From: Nematopogon swammerdamellus
Taxonomy: Eukaryota; Arthropoda; Insecta; Lepidoptera; Adelidae
Reading direction: 5' to 3'
NCBI GenBank assembly: GCA_946902875.1
Contig: OX336337.1
Location: 2,852,001-2,916,000 of the forward strand
Length of the DNA stretch: 64,000 nt
Shown here: in pieces, positions 20,114-31,546 of the stretch
How the letters are laid out: each line of letters opens with the position of its first letter
Position numbering within the stretch: the stretch's first letter is position 1
Made by a program: the position numbers and the translations under genes
Notes under the pieces: model-generated
What the model was told of the DNA's origin: nothing
Databases searched by the model: none
The model's input: only the letters and a program-made list of their open reading frames with translations

Positions 20114-20650
20114 CTAAATGCATAACTGTTTTATATAGAATTTACAAAAATGCCGAAAATGGCCGGCGTACAGGGGAATGCGCCTAACAAAATGTTCAGC
20201 TGTATACATAAATACATACACAGCGTGAAGCCTTTTTTCCAGTGGGGTAGGCAGATAAAACGGATCTACACGTGCCAAGATCCTGACACCTCTGCCGCCT
20301 CTTTCACACACATAATGTTCTTCATGCATGCTCGTCGGTTACGGGTACTACGCACTTGACCCTTTTTGAGCACATGCCCGATCTGATCCAGGTATGTGCG
20401 TCTAAATCAACCCTTCCCGACTCTTCCACTTACATTCACTTCATAAATTTCTTTCGTTAGTCATCAGTTAGTATCATCCATTCTTTCAACATGACCGAAC
20501 CACCGAAGCATTCCTTTCTCAATCCTTGTCACTATATCTTCTTTCAGAACACAACACTCTCGCACTACACTATTTCTGACTGTATCTTTCATGTTTCTTA
20601 CAATTTTATATAAACTTGCTAAGATACTTATTATGGTCAATTTGACCACT
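20114..20650 (-). pseudogene. RTE-clade retrotransposon, C-terminal fragment
   Basis: On the minus strand the C-terminal part of an RTE-type polyprotein: VVRECCVLKEDIVTRIEKG then MLRWFGHVERMDDTN (20649-20464), then after frame breaks a region equivalent to the NRRACM end (about 20360-20300) and the final YLPTP. The plus-strand copy at 54502-54635 shares this last part. Catalytic RT motifs are absent. Confidence 0.7.
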
Positions 20651-20928
20651 TGCGGTTAAGTCCCGATTTACATTTATCTGTCTTTAAAGTGAAATTTCTC
20701 ATATAGTTGTCGAAGTTACCCGGCAGTCACATTTCAGACGAAGTCAGCCCAAAACAAAGTTTAAATCGAATATAGGGCATAGTGCACTACAGAAAATGTC
20801 ACCAATGAAAGGGCCGCTATGTAGGTGACGAACTCTTGAGAGGTTTTCGCTATCTATCGATTTAAATCTTTGGCCCAAAATGATTTACATAAACTGTCAA
20901 ATGATCGCATTCCAACTTCCATTATCAT

Positions 20929-21041
20929 GTTTTTTTATAGTAAGCGCGACATGTGACGCCGAGCCACCCATAATGTGTATAGCGACGCCCATGGACATTC
21001 GGTCGCATGCGGGGGCTACGAATGCTATGCCGGTCTGATAG
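20929..21041 (-). repeat. 3'-terminal fragment of the Jockey-clade family, minus strand
   Basis: TTTTTTTATAGTAAGCGCGA, CATGTGACGCC, GCCCATGGACATTCGG and CGAATGCTATGCCGGTCTG, inverse of the 3' end at 27960-28097. Confidence 0.6.
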
Positions 21042-22270
21042 GTGCCCATTTACGCCTCTCTTGAAGGACCCGAGACTACACTTCGGGGGAAATACGTGGG
21101 CATATTAGCATATTATCTACGAATATCACAGATTATCTCAGAGTCCCACATAAGTATTGTCTAAATGCACAAACCGCAAATAATGTTATTATCCAAAAAG
21201 CACATTGGCTACTGAACACATTGTCGATGTCTCCCTTCAAAACAATGAGTACGATTTAGCCAGACCCGTGCTACACTCTTAGCGTACTTCGACGTAGTCT
21301 GAGAGTTTAAGGACGTAGGGCCGTAGACAATGGAAGCGTTTGGCAGATATTTCCAGTCTGTCGGCATTTTAGCATGGACTTCTGGACAAATGCCTCTCCG
21401 ATTTTCTTCCAGTTCTCCCGGCCTTTAATGGTAAGCGCCACTGCTTACCCACGTATATACCTGGCCTAATGTCGTTTTACCTATGTTGTCAATTTATTGT
21501 GTGCAAAATCTCGTAGCGGAAGACTAGCGATACTTAAGCTCGAGTTAAGTAGTGCTCTTTTGCTCTCCAAACTATATGTAAAGTACAAAGACATATTAAA
21601 AAATGCGTCAAATAAAACTACGCTCTGCTACCAAATTTTTGAACGAAGGAAAACCGGCCAAGTGCGTGTGGAACTGTTTTTTTTTTCCTCTAACATATGT
21701 TATTATGACGTGTTATGTGTACCTATGCTTTTTGTTTCGAAAATTCTCTAGTGAACACAATTTCGCGTGTGGCCAAAACGCGCAATAACGTAAAGTAAAC
21801 ACACGCATGACGACGACTCGTATGTCAAAACGGCTATAAACGTGATGTCAAACTCTGTCAGTGGTATAAGCCTGGAGTGGGGGAGGGTGAGTTTAATACT
21901 CGTCCGTGGCACTAAATCTGAGGCGGCAGACGCAACGCACAAAAGAAATTATCCTAGCGCATTAAGATTTGCCTCCATCCGATGAGTTCTTTTCCAGTGG
22001 TTCTAGAGATGAGCAGCTGTCGATGAATTAATAATGGCTCCGTACCAAAATGGGTTGCGGATTACAAAGTGAACTCTCTGATAGCCTAGTATATTTGACT
22101 CTCTAACAACTCGTGTGTGAAATATTTATATGGCGAAAATGTTTTATGTGTGTAAAAATGAGAATTAAAAAAAAAATATTAAAATTATAATGTCTAGAAA
22201 GTATTATTTTGTATTGTGAGATTAACTGACAGAAAATTACTATGTAATAAGAAAATTATGCTGCCATTTT
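21042..22270. other. No recognised gene
   Basis: Only a short GGTTCCGTA-family 5' end (AAAACCGGCCAAGTGCG) at about 21650-21668 is recognised. ORFs are short and without features. Confidence 0.4.
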
Positions 22271-22280
22271 AAATGTGGGT

Positions 22281-22608
22281 TTTGTACCGTGTGGGGCCGG
22301 TACTTTAAAAGAATAGCCCCACTGCATCGCTCCCCGTGTATGTCGTAAAAGGCGACTAAGGGATATGACTCCCTTCTTATATTACTAGGTGGTAGGGTTT
22401 AACCCGCCCGGGTTGGTACCACCGCACCGAATGAAAGGTCGGTCGAAACGGCTATGTAAATAGTTTGTGTTTTCCGTCCAGTTCAGTGTAGCCGGCACGA
22501 CCGAAGGGAAGCACTGACGTGGCACCAAGTTTAACCGGTGTTATGGGCTCACATCGCGGATGTTGTAGGTGATGTAGCCAACCGTGTCAGTTTCTACAAA
22601 AAAAAAAA
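22281..22608 (+). mobile_element. SINE copy: head H2 + body B1, with 10-bp target duplication
   Basis: Starts TTTGTACCGTGTGGGGCCGG and ends GTGTCAGTTTCTAC plus poly(A). AAATGTGGGT lies on both sides (22271-22280 and about 22609-22618), which fixes the exact 5' end of H2. Confidence 0.8.
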
Positions 22609-22675
22609 AAATGTGGGTCCCCGTGTTCGCACCAAGAAACAATGGCCAGCCAAACCAGAATTGTATTTTATTTGT

Positions 22676-23004
22676 AGTGCCATATCGGAGACTTGCCTGG
22701 ATTGCTGGCTATACTGGACTAGAGGAGAACATAACCGAGGCTGCTATGCGGCCATCTTACATCCAGTACGGTGGTACCAACCCAGTCGGCTACAATTCGA
22801 GCCTACCACCTAGTAAGGGGCAAGGGAAGATACCTACAGTTTTACACCGGTTGTGAACGGTGAATCAGCAGGTGTAGGCAATATGCACATAATTTTTTTC
22901 GTCAGGAAAAAATCATTGGTACACGCCGACCGGATTTAAACCTCGGAACTCTCGCATGAGAAGCCGATGCCGAAACTATTCGGCCAACCGCCGCGCCGCT
23001 TTGT
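22676..23004 (-). mobile_element. SINE copy: tRNA-like head + body B3
   Basis: On the minus strand: GCGGCGCGGCGGTTGGCCG, a diverged box B (GAGGTTTAAATCCGG), GTCGGCGTGTACCAATGA, a linker ending CACCTGCTGATTCACCG, then B3 (CCCCTTACTAGGTGGTAGGC onwards). The 3' part stops near 22676. Its head lies 20 bp from the large minisatellite. Confidence 0.65.
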
Positions 23005-23026
23005 TCTATCATCTCCCGTGAATATT

Positions 23027-24889
23027 TCATTCATAGTGAACATTGACATCGACAATCGACAAGTGGCTAATTGTTGATTCATAGTGAACATTGATATCGA
23101 CAAGTGCTTAATTGTTGATTCATAGTGAACATTGACATCAAGAATCGACAAGTGGCTATTTGTTGATTCATAGTGAACATTGACATCGACAATCAACAAG
23201 TGGCTAATTGTTGATTCATAGTGAACATTGATATCGACAATCGACAAGTGCTTAATTGTTGATTCATAGTGAACATTGACATCAAGAATCGACAAGTGGC
23301 TATTTGTTGATTCATAGTAAACATTGGCATCGACTATCGACAAGTGGCTAATTGTTGATTCATAGTGAACATTGACATCAAGAATCGACAAGTGGCTATT
23401 TGTTGATTCATAGTGAACATTGGCATCGACTATCGACAAGTGGCTAATTGTTGATTCATAGTGAACATTGACATCGACAATCGACAAGTGGCTAATTGTT
23501 GATTCATAGTGAACATTGACATCAAGAATCGACAAGTTGCTATTTTTTGATTCATAATGAAGATTGGCATCGACTAACGACAAGTGGCTAATTGTTGATT
23601 CATAGTGAACATTGGCATCGGCTATCGACAAGTGGCTAATTGTTGATTCATAGTGAACATTGGCATCGACTATCGACAAGTGGCTAATTGTTGATTCATA
23701 GTGAACATTGGCATCGACAATCGACAAGTGGCTAATTGTTGATTCATAGTGAACATTGGCATCGACAATCGACAAGTGGCTAATTGTTGATTCATAGTGA
23801 ACATTGGCATCTACTATCGACAAGTGGCTAATTGTTGATTCATAGTGAACATTGGCATCTACTATCGACAAGTGGCTAATTGTTGATTCATAGTGAACAT
23901 TGGCATCGACTATCGACAAGTGGCTAATTGTTGATTCATAATGAACATTGGCATCGACAATCGACAAGTGGCTATTTGTTGATTCATAATGAACATTGGC
24001 ATCGACTATCGACAAGTGGCTAATTGTTGATTCATAGTGAACATTGGCATCGACAATCGACAAGTGGCTAATTGTTGATTCATAGTGAACATTGGCATCG
24101 ACTATCGACAAGTGGCTAATTGTTGATTCATAGTGAACATTGGCATCGACTATCGACAAGTGGCTAATTGTTGATTCATAGTGAACATTGACATCGACAA
24201 TCGACAAGTGGCTAATTGTTGATTCATAGTGAACATTGACATCGACAATCGACAAGTGGCTAATTGTTGATTCATAGTGAACATTGGCATCGATAATCGA
24301 CAAGTGGCTAATTGTTGATTCATAGTGAACATTGGCATCGACTATCGACAAGTGGCTAATTTTTTATTCATAGTGAACATTGGCATCGCCTATCGACAAG
24401 TGGCTAATTGTTGATTCATAATGAACATTGGCATCGACAATCGACAAGTGGCTATTTATTGATTCATAATGAACATTGGCATTGACTATCGACAAGTGGC
24501 TAATTGTTGATTCATAGTGAACATTGGCATCGACAATCGACAAGTGGCTAATTGTTGATTCATAATGAACATTGGCATCGACTATCGACAAGTGGCTAAT
24601 TGTTGATTCATAATGAACATTGGCATCGACTATCGACAAGTGGCTAATTGTTGATTCATAATGAACATTGGCATCGACTATCGACAAGTGGCTAATTGTT
24701 GATTCATAGTGAACATTGGCATCGACAATCGACAAGTGGCTAATTGTTGATTCATAGTGAACATTGGCATCGACAATCGACAAGTGGCTAATTGTTGATT
24801 CATAGTGAACATTGGCATCGACAATCGACAAGTGGCTAATTGTTGATTCATAGTGAACATTGGCATCGACTATCGACAAGTGGCTAATT
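23027..24889. repeat. 48-bp minisatellite, about 39 copies
   Basis: The unit runs TTGATTCATAGTGAACATT, GGCATCGACTATCGAC, AAGTGGCTAATTG. Copies on the right half are nearly identical. Copies on the left (23027-23600) are diverged and alternate among variants (GACATCAAGAATCGAC, GATATCGACAATCGAC), one lacking 9 bp. As 48 is divisible by three and the unit has no minus-strand stop in two frames, long minus ORFs arise (16-residue period SHLSIVDANVHYESTI). One frame runs from about 24879 to 22936, broken only by a TAA at 24364-24366. No start context, signal or non-repeat coding part supports a gene. Confidence 0.9.
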
Positions 24890-25507
24890 CCTCACATCGC
24901 AGCCCTCTCCGGCATAACTCAGCGTAGGGTAAAGTTGTCAGATAGCGAGCAGCTGTCGCCGCCGGGAACAGTAACACGGTATTTATCCAAGATTGCGGCT
25001 CCGTATTTGTTTAATCGTTTTATTAATACGCCAAGATCGTTCGTTCGTTATAAATTGTAATAACTTTGCGCGGAGGGATCGCGGATTCATTAAATCATCT
25101 TTATTCATGTTTGAATCCGAGCGCAGCTCCAGTAATAGCTTTATTTTCGATGAGTTTTTAATCATTTTCACTTTAAGCTTCTGCCGTTATCTGGACCGTC
25201 AATTTAGCGCCTGTGAATTCGATCTTGTGAGTGATTGATATAGATAGATGGATATTTTTGTAGGAATTTTGAAAATTTGAAAATGGATTTAATTAATTTA
25301 ATTGTTTACTTAATTTAATTGAGTGTAAATTGTTCATCATTGTACGAGTACTTGCAGAATCTAGTTTTTAGTTTTGTTTTCGATAAACCTAAGTGCATCG
25401 ACACAGGTGAAAGCCCAGTGGTGCACTCGGGACATCTGTCAAATGTGGTTTTGTTTTCTCTGTCTATACTTTTCTTCTCTTTCTATGCTAAACCTTTTGT
25501 GATACGG
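24890..25507. other. No recognised gene
   Basis: AT-rich, with no repeat family recognised. The open frame of the next retrotransposon reaches back to 25319 by chance; residues before about 25517 do not resemble an endonuclease. Confidence 0.4.
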
Positions 25508-28064
25508 ATAGCGTATATGGTACTCGTTGGAGACTTTAATGCCCACCACGAGGTGTGGCTTGGCTCCAACAGAACCGATTTCGCGGGGAGAGCCGCTTAC
25601 GACTTCGCCCTGACGTATGATCTGTCTCAACTGGTAGATCAACCTACCAGAATACCAGATATAGACGGTCATACACCCTCCTTGCTGGATCTTCTGCTGA
25701 CGTCTAATCCTGCTGGGTATAAGGTAACAGTGAGCGCTCCTCTTGGCTCCTCCGACCATTGCCTAGTGGGATCTACAGTGCCTTCGTCGCCCCCTCAGAC
25801 ACGTACTGAGGGAGCACGTCGAATTTGGCACTACGCGTCGGCAGATTGGGATGGGATGCGAGAGCATTTTGCATCCTTCCCTTGGAGAGAGCTATGCTTC
25901 AATTCGGACGATCCGTCGGAATGCGCCAATACCGTAGCCGAGGTGATTTTGGGTGGAATGGAAATGTTTATACCCAATGCCACCCTTCGCCTCGGAGGTA
26001 AGAGCCAACCTTGGTACAGCCGGGAGTGTGCCGATGCTGCCGCGGCTAAAGCTGCGGCATATCGAGCATGGTCACGTGCTCGTACCAGACGAGATCCAAA
26101 TATCTCCGAATTGAAGAAGAACTACAACCGCCTCTCCAGATCCTGCAAGAGGGCTATCGTCAGGGCTAAATTCGAGCACATCGGCAGAATTGGCGATAGG
26201 CTGAACCGGCACCCAACTGGGAGCCGTGAGTTCTGGTCTCTCGCCAAATCTGTCGAGTCGAATTTCTGCCGCTCCTCACTTCCACCTCTGCAGCGCACTG
26301 GAGGATCACTCGCTCACTCCGCAAAAGATAAAGCCAACCTCCTGGTATCTCTTTTTGCGGGGAATTCCCACCTGGATGATGGGGGAGCTTCTCCTCCATC
26401 CATACCTAGGTGTGAGAACTCCATGCCAGAAGTACAGTTCCGACAGAGAACTGTGCGGAAGGAGCTTCTTGCCCTAGACCCCAGGAAAGCGAGTGGGCCG
26501 GACAGAGTGCCTGCATTGGTGTTGAAGAGGTGTGCTCCCGAGCTGGCTCCAGTACTGACGCGCCTCTTTCGCCTCTCGTACACAACTGGCCGCGTGCCGG
26601 CAGCTTGGAAATCAGCTTTCGTTCAGCCTGTCCCAAAAAAGGGCGATCGCTCTGACCCGTCAAACTACCGACCCATAGCAATCACCTCCCTCCTCTGCAA
26701 GGTGATGGAGCGCGTTATCAATACGCAGCTCATGACGTACCTAGAGACAAATAATCTCATCAGCGATCGGCAATACGGCTTCCGGCCAAACCGATCAGCT
26801 GGTGATCTCCTAGCGTACGTCACTCACCTTTGGGGGAAAGCGCTTGAAGGGTACGGTGAATCCTTGGCAATTGGACTCGATATTGCCAAGGCATTTGACC
26901 GGGTCTGGCATAAAGCGCTTCTGGGCAAGCTGCCGGCGTACGGAATCCCCTCTGGCCTTTGTGACTGGGTCACCGACTTCCTACATGGGCGTAGCATTCA
27001 GGTCCTCGTGGACGGCTGCTCGTCGGACGCCATGTCAGTGAATGCCGGTGTACCGCAGGGTTCTGTGTTGTCTCCCACGCTGTTTCTTCTGCATATCAAT
27101 GATATGCTGTCACTTGGCAACATACATTGTTATGCAGACGACAGTACGGCACACGGATCCTACACCAGTCACCCTTCAGCCGGACGGAACGTTGTGGACG
27201 AGAAGAGGCTAGCACTTGTGTCTGAACTCGAGCAAACCCTCCGGTATATTGCCGAATGGGGCCGGAGCAACTTGGTCGTGTTCAACGCATCGAAGACACA
27301 AGTGTGTGCGTTCAGCGCCAAGAGAACGGCGTTCACGCCAGCTCCTTCCTTCCAAAACACGTCGCTGAAATTAAGCGACCACCTCGGGGTCCTCGGTGTC
27401 GAACTGTCGCACGACTTGAACTTCCGGCGCCATATTGAGGGCAAAGCCAAGCTGGCCTCAAAAAAGCTGGGCGTACTGAACAAGGTGCGACGGTACTTCA
27501 CGCCGGGCCAAAAACTGACGTTGTACAAAACACAGGTTAGGTCCTGCTTGGAGTACTGCTCGCACTTGTGGGATGGCTCAGCTAAATACCAGCTTGCGCC
27601 GCTAGACTCAATCCAGCGTCGTGCCGTGCGACTGGTGGGTGACCCCGTGGTGTCCCGCGACTTAGAACCACTGCAACTCCGTAGGGACGTCGGCTCCCTG
27701 AGTGTGTTCTATCGTTTATTTCATGGGGAGTGTTCGGAGGAGCTGTTTAACGCGATTCCGTCGTCCCCATTCCACCTCCGCACTACGCGTACTGGGCAGG
27801 GGATGCACCCCTATTCAATCGACCTACCACGCATGCGCACCAACCGGTTCTGTAGGTCTTTTATTCACAGAACCGGGAAAATGTGGAACGCACTCCCTGC
27901 CCATCTATTTCCTCCCAAGTACAGCCTGGGGTTTTTCAAAAGGGGCGTGAAAAGGCTCCTGTCAGGCCGGCATGACATTCGCAATCCCCGTGCATCACAG
28001 AATGTCCATGGGCATCGTTAGACTCCTACTTGTAGGTGTAACGATGCCACATGTCGCGCTATCG

Positions 28065-28097
<33 letters not shown>
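25508..28097 (+). mobile_element. Jockey-clade non-LTR retrotransposon, 5'-truncated, long open frame
   Basis: Starts inside the APE endonuclease and ends with a 3' UTR (GAATGTCCATGGGC, CCACATGTCGCGCTATCGAT) and about 30 A residues. 5' truncation is normal for target-primed reverse transcription. Its 3' end is shared by short fragments at 6986, 10700 and 20929. Confidence 0.8.
25517..28021 (+). CDS. Jockey-clade ORF2 protein, N-terminally truncated (about 834 aa)
   Basis: The remaining endonuclease part begins VLVGDFNAHH and includes the SSDHCLVG motif that closes the APE active site; the catalytic residues before GDFN are lost. The RT domain follows (RKASGPDRVPALVLKR, PSNYRPIAITSLLCKVMER, QYGFRPNRSAGD, LDIAKAFDRVWH, AGVPQGSVLSPTLF, catalytic CYADDST near 27130), then the C-terminal region (YKTQVRSCLEYCSHLWDG, DSIQRRAVRLVGDP, GKMWNALPAHLFP). 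No stop or frameshift in 2.5 kb, so the copy is young. Because the endonuclease is incomplete it should be unable to move alone. The 66 residues upstream in the open frame are not counted as element sequence. Confidence 0.8.
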   Translation: MVLVGDFNAHHEVWLGSNRTDFAGRAAYDFALTYDLSQLVDQPTRIPDIDGHTPSLLDLLLTSNPAGYKVTVSAPLGSSDHCLVGSTVPSSPPQTRTEGARRIWHYASADWDGMREHFASFPWRELCFNSDDPSECANTVAEVILGGMEMFIPNATLRLGGKSQPWYSRECADAAAAKAAAYRAWSRARTRRDPNISELKKNYNRLSRSCKRAIVRAKFEHIGRIGDRLNRHPTGSREFWSLAKSVESNFCRSSLPPLQRTGGSLAHSAKDKANLLVSLFAGNSHLDDGGASPPSIPRCENSMPEVQFRQRTVRKELLALDPRKASGPDRVPALVLKRCAPELAPVLTRLFRLSYTTGRVPAAWKSAFVQPVPKKGDRSDPSNYRPIAITSLLCKVMERVINTQLMTYLETNNLISDRQYGFRPNRSAGDLLAYVTHLWGKALEGYGESLAIGLDIAKAFDRVWHKALLGKLPAYGIPSGLCDWVTDFLHGRSIQVLVDGCSSDAMSVNAGVPQGSVLSPTLFLLHINDMLSLGNIHCYADDSTAHGSYTSHPSAGRNVVDEKRLALVSELEQTLRYIAEWGRSNLVVFNASKTQVCAFSAKRTAFTPAPSFQNTSLKLSDHLGVLGVELSHDLNFRRHIEGKAKLASKKLGVLNKVRRYFTPGQKLTLYKTQVRSCLEYCSHLWDGSAKYQLAPLDSIQRRAVRLVGDPVVSRDLEPLQLRRDVGSLSVFYRLFHGECSEELFNAIPSSPFHLRTTRTGQGMHPYSIDLPRMRTNRFCRSFIHRTGKMWNALPAHLFPPKYSLGFFKRGVKRLLSGRHDIRNPRASQNVHGHR

Positions 28098-28099
<2 letters not shown>

Positions 28100-29510
28100 A
28101 AAGTTAACTTTTTCCATACAAAATACTCGTCTTTCGGTTTTTATTTATTTTTTTATGTTTTTTACCCTGTTATGTTTTTTGGAGAAAGTTAACTTCCGTC
28201 TTGCCTTAAGAAAATGAAATGGTTACTAACCTTCTACACAATAAACAATTTTGAATTTGAATAAATCGCATATTGTGTTGTGCTCGTGGTCATTGATTTA
28301 CACAATGAATTCGTTCTCTATCTTCTTTATTTTCTTTTACTAATATCTATTGTTTTATTGTTCTTTAACAGTTTTTACAATTCCAATTTCCACACGTGTA
28401 TAGGCCCCAACTCTATTTAATTGTTTTAAGTTTTAGGTGTGCTCTGAAAATGGTCCGCTTGGTCAACATCTTCAAATTATCTGGTAAAAGGTGAACAGTT
28501 TCCTTAAACGTGATTGTTTCCAGTGAGCATGGATAACCAAATACAATATCTATTAAAGAAATTCACCTCATGTAATTTTTTTATTTTTTTATTTATTTGG
28601 AACATCAACACTTTATGCATACTTATACAGGGTTATAAAATCAATGATACGTTACCAGCGGTTTTTTATATTCATTCCGAAACCAGTAAAAGGTTTTCTC
28701 ATATTTACGTTGAAATCATTTACAGAGATTGATGTACAAAAATGGTTGTACCACAGTGCCATAAAGCAAAGAAGTTAATAGTATAAACAGTTATTAAATA
28801 TACAACATACAATAATTACGTACATTATTTAATTTGTATATATTCTATTCTAACCCACCTTGTGCAGTTTTGTGCCGACTAACTAAATATTCCTTCAGAC
28901 ATAGAGCTTGAATAAGTTTTTCCTAATAAATTAAGAAATAATTGTTAACATATCCTGTATTTTTTTTTAGCAAAAAAAAAAAATTATTAAATTCTCAACT
29001 TGAACTGCAAACGTCTGCACTGTGAAACAATTTCCACATAAGTTTGTCCTATTCTAAATAAAGGAAAACATGTCGCCGCCCTAGCAAAAGAAGTAATCTC
29101 CCAAAATAACGCCCGAATACCGCATCACTGAAACAAATAAAGCACACACGCTACAACACACAAAGGCTTCCCTCAAAGGCTTCATTGGCAACCCTTCGCG
29201 ACGTTAACTCAAAATATCGGACGAAATGAAATGGAAAAAAAAGTTTTTTCGATTTTCCAAAAAAAGGAGCACCGCATGAACCGCTAAAGTTCCACTCTGC
29301 GGCGCGAACGCATTATAAGTTGGCGGCGTCTCAATCTAAAGAAAGCTAAAGTGAAAATCGAAAAGTAGCAGCCGAGTGAAAATCAAAAGAATTTCCCGAC
29401 TCGCGCTGGCGCCGGATAGGTGCCATTCCTGGCAGCGCCGTAGCCACACTTTTATACAACGAGGGCAGAAGACGTAAGCTTTACCCTTGTAGTGGACTGG
29501 CGGTATTAAC
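28098..29510. other. AT-rich stretch, no gene recognised
   Basis: Only A/T runs and short ORFs. No repeat family identified with confidence. Confidence 0.4.
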
Positions 29511-29737
29511 CATTGCCCCTTACTAGGCTCAAATTGTAGCCGCCTGGGTTGATACCACCGTACTGGATGTAAGATGGCCGCATAGCAGCCTCGGTTGTGT
29601 TCTCCTCTAGTCCAGTATCGCCAACAATCCAGGGAAGTCTTCGTTATGGCACCTACCTTCTCGGAGGTGATATTGGCTGGTCGGAGCATGTGCTTTGGCC
29701 CCTCCGACTCAACCACCTAAACCGCATTAAATAAAAA
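29511..29737 (+). mobile_element. SINE body B3, 5'-truncated
   Basis: CATTGCCCCTTACTAGGC, ACCACCGTACTGGATGTAAG, CTCCTCTAGTCCAG, GATATTGGCTGGTCGGAGC, CCCTCCGACTCAACCACC, then an A-rich end. No head. Confidence 0.65.
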
Positions 29738-30131
29738 AATATAATTACTCCGGTGATCACCTAACCTACTGTTGAATACGTCGCATGAAATTTTGCCAAT
29801 TCTGTTTAAATGCGAAGAAGAATAGACAAACAAACTTCGTAAGTTAAAATTTGTTGTTAACCTTATAAGTATTTTAGTTACTTAAAAATAAATAACAAAT
29901 ACTACCTCTCGCAAAAACGTTATTATTTACAGCATACTGTCGAATAATTAATTCTCTGGCCCCTTGCTTTCTGAAATTCGTCATGAATTGATTCGATTTA
30001 TGCGTTACCAATTTTTTTGTTATGTTTTGTAGCTTTGTTAGCTGCTTTCTCGCTCCCACTTTCCGTTCCTATTAAACAGTGACTCTTTCATTCTGCGGTT
30101 TACATCGATCTAAGGATTTTAATTATATTTT
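29738..30131. other. No recognised gene
   Basis: Plain AT-rich sequence between two SINE copies. Confidence 0.4.
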
Positions 30132-30505
30132 GTCGGCCTCGGTACCTCAGTGGTGCGGTCGAGTGTTGTTAAGCAACCCTGAGCGCGGTCAGTACTTGGA
30201 TGGGTGACCGCTCGACCGTTCGAGGCTGACCGGGGTTCGGATTCCACGTTAAACTGTAGGTCTCTTCCCTTCTTACCTTACTAGGTGGTAGGGTTTATCC
30301 CGGCCGGGTTGGTACCACCGCACTGAATGTAACGTCGGTCGAAACGGCTATGTAAATACTTCGTGTTTTCCGTCCAGTTCAGTGTAGCCGACATGAAATG
30401 AAGGGAAGCACTGACATGGCACCTAGTTCACCCGATGTTATGGGCAGACATCGCGGATGTTGTAGGTGATGTAGCCAAGCGTGTCAGTTTCCATAAAAAA
30501 AAAAA
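30132..30505 (+). mobile_element. SINE copy: 5S/tRNA-like head H1 + body B1 (well preserved)
   Basis: GTCGGCCTCGGTACCTCAG, then GTTAAGCAACCCTGAGCGC and TACTTGGATGGGTGACCGC. The last two match 5S rRNA across the region of box A, the intermediate element and box C. A box B-like GGGTTCGGATTCC and body B1 to poly(A) follow. One of the best copies for reconstructing H1. Confidence 0.8.
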
Positions 30506-30664
30506 TTCATATTTAATCAGTCCCATAACTAATTACATAAATCTAAGTAGGTACTTATACTAGATTAATAATTTATTTTGACGCCCACTGAAGTTACAGG
30601 AGAGAGTCGCTGTGACCTATATGTATTGTTAATAAGTATTCCTATTATTATTTTATCTTTAATT

Positions 30665-30845
30665 CTCACGCTCAACTCTTTTGCTACTACCTAATTACAT
30701 TCCACTATATTATCAAACATCCAAAGGTTGACTGTAAGAAATCTCTGTAAGGGATAAGTCCGCCTTTGCACCTTATGTAAATTTTCCAATGTATATGTTA
30801 CTGTTTAATGTTTACTGGAGCAATAAAGAATTTTCTATCTATCTA
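30665..30845 (+). repeat. 3'-end repeat with AATAAAG terminus
   Basis: TTTGCTACTACCTAATTAC, CCAAAGGTTGACTGTAAG, GGGATAAGTCCGCCTTTG, GAGCAATAAAG and a TCTATCTATC tail. Same family as 14905-15045. Confidence 0.55.
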
Positions 30846-31144
30846 TTTAATTTGACGCCCCCTAAAGTTACAGGAGAGAGCCCGCTGTGACCCCCCCTGA
30901 TACGCCACTTCTGCAGGCTGGCCGCCGTCGCGTCGATGCGGTGGAGGTGCCGATTGATAAAGCGCACGTTTCTCATACATTTGTTATCGAGCTATCCCAT
31001 TCCGTGTGATATACGGCCCCGATATAAATTGTACACCAAATAAATAAACACACTTCCTTATTTATATACACTCTCATAAGTAAATTTCTAGAACGCCATA
31101 GCTTGCCTGTTGTGCTCCGGGAATGAGTTGAACTTCAATTGAGT
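30846..31144. other. No recognised gene
   Basis: Contains GACGCCC and AGTTACAGGAGAGAG words that also occur near 30580-30610, a short local duplication. Confidence 0.4.
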
Positions 31145-31484
31145 TGTACCGTGTGGGGGGGCCGGTACTTTAAAAGAATAGCCCCACTGCATCTCTTCCC
31201 GTGTATGTCGTAAAAGGCGACTAAGGGATATGACTACCTTCTTATATTACTAGGTGGTAGGGTTTATCCCGCTCGGGTTGGTACCACCGCACTGAATGAA
31301 AGGTCGGTCGAAACGGCTATGTAAATAGTTTGTGTTTTCCGTCCAGTTCAGTGTAGCCGGCACGACCGAAGGGAAGTACTGACGTGGCACCAAGTTCAAC
31401 CGGTGTTATGGGCGTTGTATATTATCACGGATGTTGTAGGTGATGCAGCTAACCGTGTCAGTTTACATAAAAAAAAAAAAAAAA
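31145..31484 (+). mobile_element. SINE copy: head H2 + body B1
   Basis: GTACCGTGTGGGGGGGCCGG to GTGTCAGTTTACAT and poly(A). The body is close to the copies at 22281 and 42189. Confidence 0.75.
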
Positions 31485-31546
31485 CTTCGTCATAGAATCA
31501 ATAGCGACTACATAAAAAACCTGAAATTTCATCTGGACTAAAACTG

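Noticed and set aside
22936..24879. Large repetitive protein with a 16-residue period
   Set aside because: The minisatellite unit is 48 bp, so the frame stays open for free; a second frame is open as well, and there is no start context, signal peptide or unique domain.
23027..24889. CRISPR-like array
   Set aside because: Units are contiguous with no unique spacers and the genome is eukaryotic; it is a minisatellite.
25439..26681. Minus-strand ORFs of 77-106 codons
   Set aside because: Antisense to the Jockey-clade ORF2.
29336..29716. 126-codon minus-strand ORF with repeated segments
   Set aside because: Most of it is the reverse of SINE body B3; similar false ORFs occur over each B3 copy.
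30160..30220. 5S rRNA gene
   Set aside because: Only the internal promoter region is 5S-like; the first 45 and last 20 or so bases of 5S are missing and the segment recurs inside SINEs.
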